DNA of 64,000 bases from Fen-1298 sp963833465 (lineage in GTDB: Bacteria; Bacteroidota; Ignavibacteria; UBA10030), in contig CAWHXW010000003.1 in NCBI GenBank assembly GCA_963833465.1, positions 124,001 to 188,000 on the forward strand, given 5' to 3'. The notes below the pieces were generated by a model. That model made no database searches and was not told where the DNA came from. It saw only the letters and a program-made list of their open reading frames with translations. Both the position numbers and the translations under genes were made by a program. This document shows positions 17,755-26,722 of the stretch, in pieces (the first letter of the stretch is position 1; the number at the start of each line of letters is the position of its first letter).

Positions 17755-19542
17755 CTAATCTATACGTTCTGCTCCCAACTCGCGTTTGAGCAATGTGAGA
17801 ATTGGATGTTCATTTATTTGAGTTTGGTTTTGGACAATTTCCTTAACTAAATTCTTTTCATCTATAGATACTGATTGTGTTGTTGAGTAGATTGTGCTAA
17901 CAGGTATATCTGCATTGGAATAAAGAACCGGTTCTATAACTACCCGTTTGCCTACTACTTGATGAAGAGTGCTTGATAAAAAATCTCTATTGCGTTTAAG
18001 TGTCGAAAAATGGTAATCGTCTGGACATGAAATACGTACCATACCATTATTAACATCAAGAATTTGCGTTTCCGTAAGCGATGTACCTATCGCAATATGC
18101 GATTTAGAAATACTACTGACAAAAGCGGGCCAATGTTTTGTAACCTCATCGGCAGAAGCTGACTGAGTTATTGTCGGCAATTCGGTTATTCGTTGGACGG
18201 TATGCTGAAATTCGATATACTTTGAACCCTCTGTTATTTTATTGAGGTCTGTGCCAATGAGAGATGAATAACTGGCTGCGGCTTTACTTTTTAAATATCC
18301 CGCACCAACCTCGCCAATAACTTTTAGGTCTGAAGATTGAGACGTCCTGTACCGTGTGGATTCTGAGGAAGAGTGGAATAAATTAATTTCACTATTATTG
18401 CTCAATTTTTTTTTTATCAATTCAATTTGCAGGAGCAATTCTCCGATCTGCACAGAACTTTCCATCTTTGCCATTTGTATTAATCCCGCTTCAAGCCGGT
18501 ACCGCGGCTGCGTTGCCCATTTAAGTGCTTGTTCCATATCGCTAGTTTGCTTGATGTAGCGTATCAGGTCTTGTTCTGTAAATTGTTTTGCCTCATTTTC
18601 ATACCGTTTCTTATAATTATCTGATACTTCAATAAGCTGAGTTGATTCTGTTAAGCGCACAATTAATAGATTGCGAAGATGTTCCATCAGCCCGCTGATA
18701 AATTCACGTAAGTCGTAACCGCTTTTTATAATTTCATCAACCAGTTGTATAGCATTTTGCGCATTATGATTTTTCAAAAAATCAGATACACCAAAATAAA
18801 TTTCCTGATCAACAACATTGAATGCTTTTAGTAATTCTGCCGTCTTAATCTCGGTGCCGCAAAACGAACGCACTTGATCGAATATGCTTTGTGCATCCCG
18901 AAGAGATCCATCGGCGCGTTTGGCAATTACTAACAAGGCGTCATTTTCAACCGTAATATTTTCTGCATTTGCAATTGCTGCAAGTGTATTTATAATTTCT
19001 TCAATAGCTATGCGCCGAAAATCGAACCGCTGACAGCGGGAAAGAATTGTCATTGGTACTTTGTGGACTTCTGTAGTAGCAAATACAAACACTACGTGTG
19101 AAGGCGGTTCTTCAAGCGTTTTCAGAAGCGCGTTGAATGCTTCTTTTGTCAGCATATGTACTTCATCGATAATATATATTTTATATTTACCGCGAGTTGG
19201 TGTATATCGAACAGAATCACGCAAATTTCGAATTTCTTCTACGCCGCGGTTAGATGCACCGTCAATTTCAATGACATCAAGTCCGCGTCCTTCAATAATT
19301 TCTTTGCAGACTTCACAAGTATTATCCGGATTTTGGTTGACAGGGCAAAGACAGTTTAAAGCGCGTGCAAGAATGCGGGCTGTTGTTGTTTTACCGCATC
19401 CGCGTGTGCCGCTAAAAATGTAAGCATGCGCAACTCGATTCGATGCAATCGCGTTGCGAAGAGTATTTGTCACATGGCTTTGACCAACGACATCGTCGAA
19501 GATCATAGGCCGCCATTTACGCGCTGTAACCTGATAATTCAT
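17755..19542 (-). CDS. dnaX: DNA polymerase III subunits gamma/tau
   Basis: 595 residues; the clamp-loader ATPase of the replisome. Walker A GTRGCGKT is at 45-52. Zinc ligands are in CLCPVNQNPDNTCEVC (Cys64, Cys66, Cys76, Cys79). Walker B/DEVH is at 126-129, and SRC in ILSRCQRFDFRR is the sensor/arginine-finger region. Domain III ends at about residue 370, followed by a tau-specific tail. A run of ten A encodes Ile376-Lys379 exactly at that boundary. Adding or losing one A gives an immediate stop, so a short gamma form of about 380 residues may be made by slippage. The gene is alone on its transcript or follows lon's region at a distance of 100 bases. Confidence 0.96.
   Translation of the reverse strand: MNYQVTARKWRPMIFDDVVGQSHVTNTLRNAIASNRVAHAYIFSGTRGCGKTTTARILARALNCLCPVNQNPDNTCEVCKEIIEGRGLDVIEIDGASNRGVEEIRNLRDSVRYTPTRGKYKIYIIDEVHMLTKEAFNALLKTLEEPPSHVVFVFATTEVHKVPMTILSRCQRFDFRRIAIEEIINTLAAIANAENITVENDALLVIAKRADGSLRDAQSIFDQVRSFCGTEIKTAELLKAFNVVDQEIYFGVSDFLKNHNAQNAIQLVDEIIKSGYDLREFISGLMEHLRNLLIVRLTESTQLIEVSDNYKKRYENEAKQFTEQDLIRYIKQTSDMEQALKWATQPRYRLEAGLIQMAKMESSVQIGELLLQIELIKKKLSNNSEINLFHSSSESTRYRTSQSSDLKVIGEVGAGYLKSKAAASYSSLIGTDLNKITEGSKYIEFQHTVQRITELPTITQSASADEVTKHWPAFVSSISKSHIAIGTSLTETQILDVNNGMVRISCPDDYHFSTLKRNRDFLSSTLHQVVGKRVVIEPVLYSNADIPVSTIYSTTQSVSIDEKNLVKEIVQNQTQINEHPILTLLKRELGAERID
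18406..18415 (-). promoter_or_regulatory. A10 slippage tract inside dnaX
   Basis: Ten consecutive A on the coding strand, read ATA AAA AAA AAA TTG AGC. With nine A the frame becomes AAT TGA (stop). With eleven it becomes ATT GAG CAA TAA (stop). The tract sits just after domain III, where gamma ends in other bacteria. Thermus thermophilus dnaX uses transcriptional slippage at an A9 tract for this purpose. Confidence 0.6.
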
Positions 19543-19642
19543 TTCGTCTTAAATGGAAAATTATAAGTGCAAGAATACACAAATCAGAAACCATAATCCA
19601 GTAGTTTTTATTATTTATTTTCTTCTATTTTACTTTCTATCT

Positions 19643-22066
19643 TCATATTGTATTTTTTTGCTTTTTCCTTTTGAAATTTGATTTTGTAATCAAGAATACA
19701 TGCTTCATCGCTTCTTCGACAGTTTCAATCGGAACGATTTCTAGTCCTTCTTTTACCTTGTCCGGAATCTCGGTAAGATCTTTTATATTTTCTTGAGGAA
19801 TCAAAACAGTTTTAATTCCGCTGCGTTGTGCGGCAAGAAGCTTTTCGTTTAATCCACCAATTGGGAGAACATTACCGCGCAATGTAATTTCGCCAGTCAT
19901 TGCCACATCGTTGCGTGCATGCCGATTACTTGCTACTGAAATAATTGCCATTGCCATTGTTACTCCAGCAGATGGACCATCTTTTGGAATTGCTCCTTCT
20001 GGTAGGTGAATATGTATCTCACGATTTTTATTGAATTCCGGATTTACACCAAGTTTTTTTGCATTTGAGCGAATGTAGCTCAATGCCGCTTGCGCCGATT
20101 CCTTCATAACATCGCCGAGCTGTCCGGTAAGCGTCAAGCGCTCTGTGCCTCGCATTATTGCCGCATCAACATTTAGAATCTCACCGCCAATGCTTGTCCA
20201 CGCTAACCCGGTTACAGAGCCAATTCGTGGTTGTAACCCGGCTGGTTTAGTGCGAAATTTTGGAACACCGAGATATTTTTCAACATTTTCCGGCGTTATG
20301 TAAATACTCGTTATCTTCTTTTTACTTTCAGGTGTTCCATTCGCCTGTTTAGCAAGCACCATTTCCTTTGCTACTTTTCGGCAGATGGACGCAATTTCGC
20401 GCTCAAGATTTCTTACACCGGCTTCACGTGTATATTCTTGAATAATTTTTATAATTGCAGTATCTTCGAAATGAACTTCATCAGCATTCAAACCATGCGC
20501 CTTAAGTTGTTTGCATACAATATGACGCTTTGCAATTTCTTTTTTCTCGTACTCAAGGTATCCCGGTAGTTCAATAATTTCCATTCGATCCTGTAGCGGG
20601 GGTGGGATGGCAAAGCGAACATTCGCCGTTGTGATGAACATAACTTTCGATAAATCATAATCAATTTCGATGTAGTGGTCATTGAAGGTCATGTTCTGTT
20701 CCGGATCGAGTACTTCTAAAAGCGCCGCAGATGGATCACCGCGAAAATCTATGCTCATTTTATCTACTTCATCCATTAAAAGCACTGGATTGACAACACC
20801 AGCTCGTTTCATTGATTGTACAATTTTACCCGGCATTGAACCAATATATGTACGCCTATGACCTCGAATTTCTGCCTCATCACGAATACCGCCAAGTGAA
20901 ATACGTACGAACTTTCTTCCGAGCGCACGGGCAATTGATTTAGCCAGCGATGTTTTTCCGACACCTGGTGGACCAACGAAGCAAAGAATTTGTCCGCGCA
21001 TTTCTTTTACTAAATTTAACACAGCAATATTTTCAAGAATTCTTTCTTTAGGTTTATCTAATCCGTAGTGATCAGCATCAAGAATTTCTTTCACATGTGC
21101 AATTATTAAATTATCTTTCGTCCGCTTGTGCCACGGTACGGCGATCAGCCAATCCAGATAATTGCGTGTTACTCCGAATTCAGGAGACATAGGCGAAGTT
21201 TTTTTCAGCTTGTTAAATTCCTCAAAAGCCTTTTCTTTTGCTTCTTCAGGCATTTTTGCTGCAAGTAGTTGTTCTTTTAATTTGATCATTTCCGGAGATG
21301 CTTCATCATCACCAAGTTCATCTTGAAGAATTCTTATTTGTTCTTGAATAAAAAACTTGCGCTGTGATTTCTGAATATTGTCCTGTACTTTGGTATCGAT
21401 ATCCCTCTCTATTTTCAAGATATCCACTTCCGTACTGAGAATTTTTGAAAGTTCATACAATTGATCGCGAAGTGAAGGTATTTGCAAGATTCTTTGTTTC
21501 ACATCTACGCTTTGGACAAGATTAGATGCGATGTAATACATCTTCCGCTGAGGTTCTTTGATTCCATCATAAGCCATAATCACTTCCGACGGAATATTGC
21601 GATTTAGTCTGACATATTCTGTGAAAAGCGCAGTTGTATGCCGCACAAGTGCATCAATTTCGCGCCCTGCAGGCGGATCGCTTCGGTTAACTATAATTTC
21701 CGCTTCAAGAAAACTAGGATTATGAATAAATTTCTTGATGTTCGCCTGTGCGATACCATCGACAAGAATTTTCATCAGACCATTCGGCAGTTTTAGCATT
21801 TGAAGAATTTTAGCAACAGTGCCCTCACGATAGACGTCTTCTTCAGTGGGTTCATCAACGGATGAGTTTTTTTGTGCAACGAGTAAAATATTCTTGCCTC
21901 GAGCTAATGATTCATTGGCGGCACGAAGGGAGGATTCTCTTCCAACAAGAACAGGAAAAATCATATACGGAAACAGCACAACATCACGAAGCGGAAGAAC
22001 AGGCAATGTATTTGGTATATGATCCAAGGTTTCGATGTGTAAATTGGGATTAGCAATGTTGCTCAT
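19643..22066 (-). CDS. lon: ATP-dependent protease La (Lon)
   Basis: 807 residues, full-length LonA. The LAN substrate-binding domain (about 20-210) and a coiled-coil are followed by the AAA+ module with Walker A GPPGVGKT at 365-372 and Walker B LLMDEVDK at 429-436. The C-terminal protease domain has catalytic Ser699 in KDGPSAG and Lys742. Lon degrades damaged and regulatory proteins in the cytoplasm. The gene has its own sigma70-type promoter and a leader of about 80 bases with overlapping hairpins (separate entries). No Shine-Dalgarno sequence is visible before the ATG. The C-terminus ends in a Lys-rich tail. Confidence 0.97.
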   Translation of the reverse strand: MSNIANPNLHIETLDHIPNTLPVLPLRDVVLFPYMIFPVLVGRESSLRAANESLARGKNILLVAQKNSSVDEPTEEDVYREGTVAKILQMLKLPNGLMKILVDGIAQANIKKFIHNPSFLEAEIIVNRSDPPAGREIDALVRHTTALFTEYVRLNRNIPSEVIMAYDGIKEPQRKMYYIASNLVQSVDVKQRILQIPSLRDQLYELSKILSTEVDILKIERDIDTKVQDNIQKSQRKFFIQEQIRILQDELGDDEASPEMIKLKEQLLAAKMPEEAKEKAFEEFNKLKKTSPMSPEFGVTRNYLDWLIAVPWHKRTKDNLIIAHVKEILDADHYGLDKPKERILENIAVLNLVKEMRGQILCFVGPPGVGKTSLAKSIARALGRKFVRISLGGIRDEAEIRGHRRTYIGSMPGKIVQSMKRAGVVNPVLLMDEVDKMSIDFRGDPSAALLEVLDPEQNMTFNDHYIEIDYDLSKVMFITTANVRFAIPPPLQDRMEIIELPGYLEYEKKEIAKRHIVCKQLKAHGLNADEVHFEDTAIIKIIQEYTREAGVRNLEREIASICRKVAKEMVLAKQANGTPESKKKITSIYITPENVEKYLGVPKFRTKPAGLQPRIGSVTGLAWTSIGGEILNVDAAIMRGTERLTLTGQLGDVMKESAQAALSYIRSNAKKLGVNPEFNKNREIHIHLPEGAIPKDGPSAGVTMAMAIISVASNRHARNDVAMTGEITLRGNVLPIGGLNEKLLAAQRSGIKTVLIPQENIKDLTEIPDKVKEGLEIVPIETVEEAMKHVFLITKSNFKRKKQKNTI

Positions 22067-22095
22067 ATCAATAGGATTGATTAATTTTAGCCATT

Positions 22096-22135
22096 AAAAC
22101 AAAAGAGGGTACATCCTCTTTATCCGGATGCACCC
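22096..22135 (-). terminator. Attenuator-like hairpins in the lon leader
   Basis: On the minus strand GGGTGCATCC (22135-22126) pairs with GGATGTACCC (22116-22107) across a 9-base loop, with one G-T pair, followed by TCTTTTGTTTT. A second hairpin, AGAGG-ATGTAC-CCTCT, uses the same 3' arm and abuts TTTGTTTT. The two cannot form together. Both lie between the lon promoter and its start codon. Confidence 0.6.
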
Positions 22136-22152
22136 AATACTTTCACATACTT

Positions 22153-22181
22153 AATATACCGAGGAATATCAGGAGAGTCAA
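22153..22181 (-). promoter_or_regulatory. lon promoter
   Basis: On the minus strand TTGACT (22181-22176), a 17-base spacer, and TATATT (22158-22153). This is a near-consensus sigma70 promoter, with transcription expected from about 22146. It gives a leader of about 80 bases ahead of lon. Confidence 0.75.
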
Positions 22182-22280
22182 GAAACGAAAAAATATTACT
22201 AATGAACAATAAAAAATTCCGAACGGTATAACTTTAGCAATGTTGTTTTATATTCAGATATATTTTAAATTCAAAATACT

Positions 22281-22991
22281 TTAAACTAAACTATTATTTA
22301 AGAAACGCACGAGCAGTACCGCTTCTTCACAGACATTAGCAACTTCGTCGACGAGCAATGCACTGAAACATTTTGACTCAGGCAACGAAACACCGACAAA
22401 GAATTGTTTGAATTTCAACCACTCTGCCATTGGATGGCTCTCATCATATCCTTTTGGAACGCGTTGAAGTTTTGACCACTCAAATGGTGCAAAACGCTTT
22501 TTAAACCGATTGTTCTCAACTATTGAAAGAAAATCTTTTCCATGCAAGGCAATTGCCTTCCGTATTTTTTTGAGTTGCTCATTATCAGGCAAATAAATTC
22601 CACCGCCGACAAAAAATTCACCGGGTTCAATTTGAATATAATAACCTGAGCCTATAAAACCCTTGGGCATCCCTCTCAACACAAAGTGCGCCGCAATATG
22701 TGTTTTGTATGGGGTTTTATCAGAACTAAATCTAATATCGCGATAGATTCGGAAGATGGATCGTTTCGGGTTAAGATCGAACTCCGGTGCAAACTGTGCA
22801 AAGTGCGGTTGCAGTGCTGCAATAAACGAGAGCATTGGAGTTTTAGCATTTCGTTCAAATTCTTCTTTGTGTTTTATAAACCATTCACGATTGTTATTCC
22901 GTTTGAGCTGCTTTAAAAAATGAATGCATTCTTTTGGAAATCCCTCAAACGGTGGATAGATATCAAAATCTAATAATGGAAGTTTAGGCAC
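22281..22991 (-). CDS. DUF2461 family protein
   Basis: 236 residues matching the DUF2461 (TIGR02453) pattern: FLKQLKRNNNREWFIKHKEE near the start, then RIYRDIRFSSDKTPYKTH, then GSGYYIQIEPGEFFVGGGIY. Function is unknown; members are cytoplasmic and widespread. The start is a GTG at 22991 with AAAGGAG 9 bases upstream. The stop of murQ lies 4 bases before it, so it is translated from the murQ transcript. No link to muropeptide recycling is known beyond this arrangement. Confidence 0.88.
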   Translation of the reverse strand: MPKLPLLDFDIYPPFEGFPKECIHFLKQLKRNNNREWFIKHKEEFERNAKTPMLSFIAALQPHFAQFAPEFDLNPKRSIFRIYRDIRFSSDKTPYKTHIAAHFVLRGMPKGFIGSGYYIQIEPGEFFVGGGIYLPDNEQLKKIRKAIALHGKDFLSIVENNRFKKRFAPFEWSKLQRVPKGYDESHPMAEWLKFKQFFVGVSLPESKCFSALLVDEVANVCEEAVLLVRFLNNSLV

Positions 22992-22995
22992 AATA

Positions 22996-23967
22996 TCATT
23001 CTCCTTTATGATTATTATGAAATTCTCTTTCTTCTATTGCAATGCGGACAAATCCATTTGATTTTTTTAATCTCAATTGTGCTTCCTCCGATGAAACATT
23101 TGCTTTGATCATTACAATAGCTGTCTTTACATGAAATTTTGACTTCATTAAAAAATCTGCCGCTTCATCATACGGAACACCTGTGATTATCATAACAATA
23201 CGTTTTGCTCGTTCATGTAATTTTTGATTTGTCAGCTGAAGATCGACCATCATATTCTCATATACTTTTCCTAAACGAATCATCGCTGTCGTAGTTATCA
23301 TATTGAGCACAAGTTTCTGCGCTGTTCCGGATTTCATTCTCGTTGAACCCATAATAATTTCTGGTCCGACTTCAGGGCAAATTGCAACATCCACTGCGGA
23401 AGCGAGATCAGAAAATTCCGGCAGTTGAAAATTAGATCGCGGGTTTGTTGTCACATATAATGTACACGCACCAAGCTGCTTCGCTCGCTTTACTGCACCA
23501 ACAACGTAAGGTGTGCGAAGACTTGCAGCTATTCCACACACAACATCATTCTTTTTTATTTTTTTATTATTGATATCTCGCAATCCATTTTCTTCATGAT
23601 CCTCTGCGCCCTCTTGAGCTTGAAACATTGCTTTCTTACCGCCAGCAATCAAACCTTGAATCATTTCTGAATCTGTTCCAAAGGTCGGCGGACATTCGAC
23701 TGCATCCAGTATTCCGAGTCTTCCACTGGTTCCAGCGCCAACGTATATAAGCCTCCCATTATTCTGAAATGCTTCAACTACAAATTCGACAGCTTTGGCA
23801 ATATAGGGTAACTGCGTTTCAACTGCTGATGCCACTTTTTTATCTTCATTGTTGAGAAGAACTAGGATCTCTTCAACTGAATGAGAATCAATATCCATAC
23901 TTGCTAAATTTCTTTGCTCTGTCGTTAAAAATTGTAGCTGACTAAATAGGTTTTTCCCTTTTGGCAA
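22996..23967 (-). CDS. murQ: N-acetylmuramic acid 6-phosphate etherase
   Basis: 323 residues, somewhat above the usual 300 or so. A SIS domain carries the MurQ signatures IYVGAGTSGRLGILDAVECP, QAQEGAEDHEENG and GSTRMKSGTAQK. The enzyme removes D-lactate from MurNAc-6-phosphate to give GlcNAc-6-phosphate during cell-wall recycling. The start is a TTG at 23967 with AAAGG 8 bases upstream. It sits 28 bases after rsmG and 4 bases before the DUF2461 gene. The other recycling genes (anmK, amgK, murP) are not in the window. Confidence 0.95.
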   Translation of the reverse strand: MPKGKNLFSQLQFLTTEQRNLASMDIDSHSVEEILVLLNNEDKKVASAVETQLPYIAKAVEFVVEAFQNNGRLIYVGAGTSGRLGILDAVECPPTFGTDSEMIQGLIAGGKKAMFQAQEGAEDHEENGLRDINNKKIKKNDVVCGIAASLRTPYVVGAVKRAKQLGACTLYVTTNPRSNFQLPEFSDLASAVDVAICPEVGPEIIMGSTRMKSGTAQKLVLNMITTTAMIRLGKVYENMMVDLQLTNQKLHERAKRIVMIITGVPYDEAADFLMKSKFHVKTAIVMIKANVSSEEAQLRLKKSNGFVRIAIEEREFHNNHKGE

Positions 23968-23995
23968 TTCTATGCCTTTCTGATAAGTTATATTT

Positions 23996-24718
23996 TCATA
24001 AATGGACTAAAATTATTTTTTTGTCAGATGCAATATATTTTTCGGATCCCTTAAAAGTAAGATTGATTTCATCGATGATCGCTTGAGGATATTCTCGTTT
24101 TACCAAATTAATTTCCTTTGTCAAGTCGCCGCCCTTGAATGCTATAAGTGCCGGTGGTTTCGGATCAATAATGCCATCATAGATAATTTTTTCATTTGGG
24201 CTGTACAAATTTTGCATCTTAAGAAAGTTGCCGGACAAAAATATTAACTCGTTTAATTGACAAACCGCTCTTGCCATCACAAAATCAAATTTGTGTAAAT
24301 ATTCAGATTGAATGCCAATTTCTTCCGCTCTGCCCCATAATACATCGACATTTTTGAGTTTCAATTCTTTAACCATTTGCAAAACAGCATTTGCTTTTTT
24401 TCTTGTCGCATCAAGGCAAAGCAAAAAAATATCTGGTCGTAAAATCTTTATTGGAATACCAGGCAATCCGCCGCCAGTTCCGATATCAACTATTTTACAA
24501 CTTTCCGTTATTTTCAGTTTAAATAACGGAGCTACGGAATGAAGAATATGGTAAGACCAAAAATTTTCCTCGTCTTTTCTAGAAATCAAGTTGATTTTCT
24601 TATTCCAATCCAGAAGTAATTTTACATAATAATCTAATTGCTCCAATTGAATATCTGTAACTATAAATCCATTCTCATTACATATTGTACGAAACCAATT
24701 TATTTTTTCAAATTGCAC
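23996..24718 (-). CDS. rsmG: 16S rRNA (guanine527-N7)-methyltransferase RsmG
   Basis: 240 residues with the RsmG (GidB) pattern: LLLDWNKKINLISRKDEENFW, the AdoMet site VDIGTGGGLPGIP and LDATRKKANAVLQMV. It methylates G527 of 16S rRNA. The start is a GTG at 24718 without a strong ribosome binding site. A parS-like site lies in the 46-base spacer between it and mnmG. This is the common mnmG-rsmG order near bacterial origins, but the usual parA-parB pair does not follow; murQ does. Confidence 0.95.
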   Translation of the reverse strand: MQFEKINWFRTICNENGFIVTDIQLEQLDYYVKLLLDWNKKINLISRKDEENFWSYHILHSVAPLFKLKITESCKIVDIGTGGGLPGIPIKILRPDIFLLCLDATRKKANAVLQMVKELKLKNVDVLWGRAEEIGIQSEYLHKFDFVMARAVCQLNELIFLSGNFLKMQNLYSPNEKIIYDGIIDPKPPALIAFKGGDLTKEINLVKREYPQAIIDEINLTFKGSEKYIASDKKIILVHL

Positions 24719-24741
24719 TATTTGCTACGCTTTCTATTTAA

Positions 24742-24757
24742 TGTTTCACGTGAAAAA
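24742..24757. other. parS-like site 1
   Basis: TGTTTCACGTGAAAAA matches the bacterial parS consensus TGTTTCACGTGAAACA at 14 of 16 positions, including the whole central TTTCACGTGAAA palindrome. It lies between mnmG and rsmG about 6.6 kb from the putative origin. ParB binds parS to load SMC and segregate origins. Confidence 0.8.
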
Positions 24758-24764
24758 ACATGGA

Positions 24765-26684
24765 CTAATTTCTAAGATAAACCATCAACACAGATATATC
24801 GGCTGGTGTAACGCCACTAATTCTGGATGCTTGCCCAATAGAAGCTGGCTGGACATTCATAAGCCTTTCTCTTCCCTCTGTTGAAAGAGATTTCACTCTG
24901 CGATAATCTATTTCTTGAGGTATTTGAAGAGAATCGAATCGATTAAAATTTTCAACTTCTTCTTTTTGTCGTTTGATATATCCTTCGTACTTTAATTCTA
25001 TTTCGATTTGCTCAACCACATCGTTGAATAACTGATCATCACAAGATGAGCTAATATTTGAAAAAAAGTTCGCTGAGGCAACTAATTCACATTTTAAAAA
25101 ATCTAAAAGATGGACATTTGATCTTTTTAACAGTTTTGCTAACTTTTCATTTTCTTGAATAGACCCAGCATTCACCATTTTTAAAATTGGATTTGCATCT
25201 TCGGGCGTTATAGAAAATTGATTAGAAAAGAAAATGCCTTTGTTTATTAGAATCTCTTTTTTTCGCAGCCGTTTTATCATTTTATCTGGAATTAAACCCA
25301 ATTTGTATCCAAATTCCATTAATCGCCGATCAGCATTATCTTGTCGAAGCACAAGACGGTGTTCAGCTCGTGAAGTGAACATTCTGTACGGTTCTTCAAT
25401 ATCTCGATTTACCAAGTCGTCAGTTAAAACTCCAATATATGATTCAGACCTTTTAAGAATTATTGGCTCATCATTTCTAATATACATCACTGCATTTATT
25501 CCAGCCAATAAACCTTGCGCAGCAGCTTCTTCATACCCGGATGTTCCATTGATTTGTCCAGCAAAGAACATTCCATTAACAAGTTTTGTTTCCAAAGAAA
25601 GTTTGAGCTGATGCGGCGGAAAATAATCATATTCTACTGCATATCCGGGACGTAACATTTTTACATTATGTAATCCTGGAATAGTACGCAATCCTTCAAA
25701 TTGAATATCCTCGGGAAGACTTGTTGAAAATCCGTTGACGTACACGACATTTGTATCATAGCCTTCCGGCTCAAGAAAGATATGATGACGATCTCTATCG
25801 GCAAAACGATTTATTTTATCTTCAATCGATGGACAATATCGTGGACCTATTCCTTTAATTCTACCAGTGAAAAGCGGCGATCTATCAAATCCATTTCGAA
25901 GAATACGATGTGTTTCTATGTTGGTGTATGTTAAAAACATCGGAATTAGTTTATTTGTGATTTTAATATTTTGGAACGAAAATGGCTTTGGATTAATATC
26001 ACTTGGTTGTTCTTCAACTTCGGAAAAATCAATACTTTTTTTATCAATCCGAGGTGGAGTTCCAGTTTTAAGTCTTCCTGATACAAAACCATATTTTTTT
26101 AAATTTTCTGTTAAATTTTCAGCTGAATTCTCTTCATATCTCCCACCTATAAAGCTTTGTGTTCCAGTATGCATAAGTCCTCTTAAAAATGTGCCTGCAC
26201 ACAGAATAAATGCCTTACATCGAACTCTTGTTCCATTGTCAAGGACGACACTTTTAATGATTGAAATGTCCTGCATCTTTTGTTTTTCGACTTCAATATC
26301 ACATACAGTTCCTTCACAAACTTGAATGGCGGGTTGTTTTTCAATTCGACATTGGGCTTCGCATGAGTATTGTTCACGGTCATTTTGAGAGCGCGGTGAC
26401 CAAACAGCTGGGCCTTTCGAAAGATTTAGCATACGAAAGTGAATTCCAGTAGCATCTGCAATTTTTCCAATTTCTCCGCCGAGAGCATCAATTTCCCGAA
26501 CCAGATGCCCTTTGGCAGTTCCACCAATTGCTGGATTACAAGACATTCTACCAATTGCGCTCTTATCCATAGTCACTATTAACACACTGCAACCCATGCG
26601 AGCGGCAGCTAAACCAGCTTCTATGCCGGCATGACCTCCGCCAGCAACGACGATATCATAGTTTTCGTGTTCTAATTCCGGCAA
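24765..26684 (-). CDS. mnmG: tRNA U34 carboxymethylaminomethyl synthase subunit MnmG
   Basis: 639 residues. FAD-binding GGGHAGIEAG is at about 15-24. The family signatures GGRYEENSAENL and GLLAGINAVMYIRN are present, and the C-terminal MnmE- and tRNA-binding helical domain ends in SRISGVTPADISVL. With MnmE it builds the cmnm5 modification at U34 of tRNAs. The start is a TTG at 26684. mnmE lies 38 bases upstream on the same strand, with a parS-like site in the spacer, so the partners are adjacent and probably cotranscribed. Confidence 0.97.
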   Translation of the reverse strand: MPELEHENYDIVVAGGGHAGIEAGLAAARMGCSVLIVTMDKSAIGRMSCNPAIGGTAKGHLVREIDALGGEIGKIADATGIHFRMLNLSKGPAVWSPRSQNDREQYSCEAQCRIEKQPAIQVCEGTVCDIEVEKQKMQDISIIKSVVLDNGTRVRCKAFILCAGTFLRGLMHTGTQSFIGGRYEENSAENLTENLKKYGFVSGRLKTGTPPRIDKKSIDFSEVEEQPSDINPKPFSFQNIKITNKLIPMFLTYTNIETHRILRNGFDRSPLFTGRIKGIGPRYCPSIEDKINRFADRDRHHIFLEPEGYDTNVVYVNGFSTSLPEDIQFEGLRTIPGLHNVKMLRPGYAVEYDYFPPHQLKLSLETKLVNGMFFAGQINGTSGYEEAAAQGLLAGINAVMYIRNDEPIILKRSESYIGVLTDDLVNRDIEEPYRMFTSRAEHRLVLRQDNADRRLMEFGYKLGLIPDKMIKRLRKKEILINKGIFFSNQFSITPEDANPILKMVNAGSIQENEKLAKLLKRSNVHLLDFLKCELVASANFFSNISSSCDDQLFNDVVEQIEIELKYEGYIKRQKEEVENFNRFDSLQIPQEIDYRRVKSLSTEGRERLMNVQPASIGQASRISGVTPADISVLMVYLRN

Positions 26685-26701
26685 ATCTATTAATCCGTTT
26701 C

Positions 26702-26717
26702 TGTTTCACGTGAAACT
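26702..26717. other. parS-like site 2
   Basis: TGTTTCACGTGAAACT matches the parS consensus at 15 of 16 positions. It lies in the 38-base spacer between mnmE and mnmG, about 4.7 kb left of the putative origin and 2 kb from site 1. Confidence 0.88.
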
Positions 26718-26722
26718 AAAAA

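Noticed and set aside
22107..22135. CIRCE element before lon
   Set aside because: The spacer is 9 bases as in CIRCE, but the arms GGGTGCATCC/GGATGTACCC do not resemble TTAGCACTC/GAGTGCTAA.
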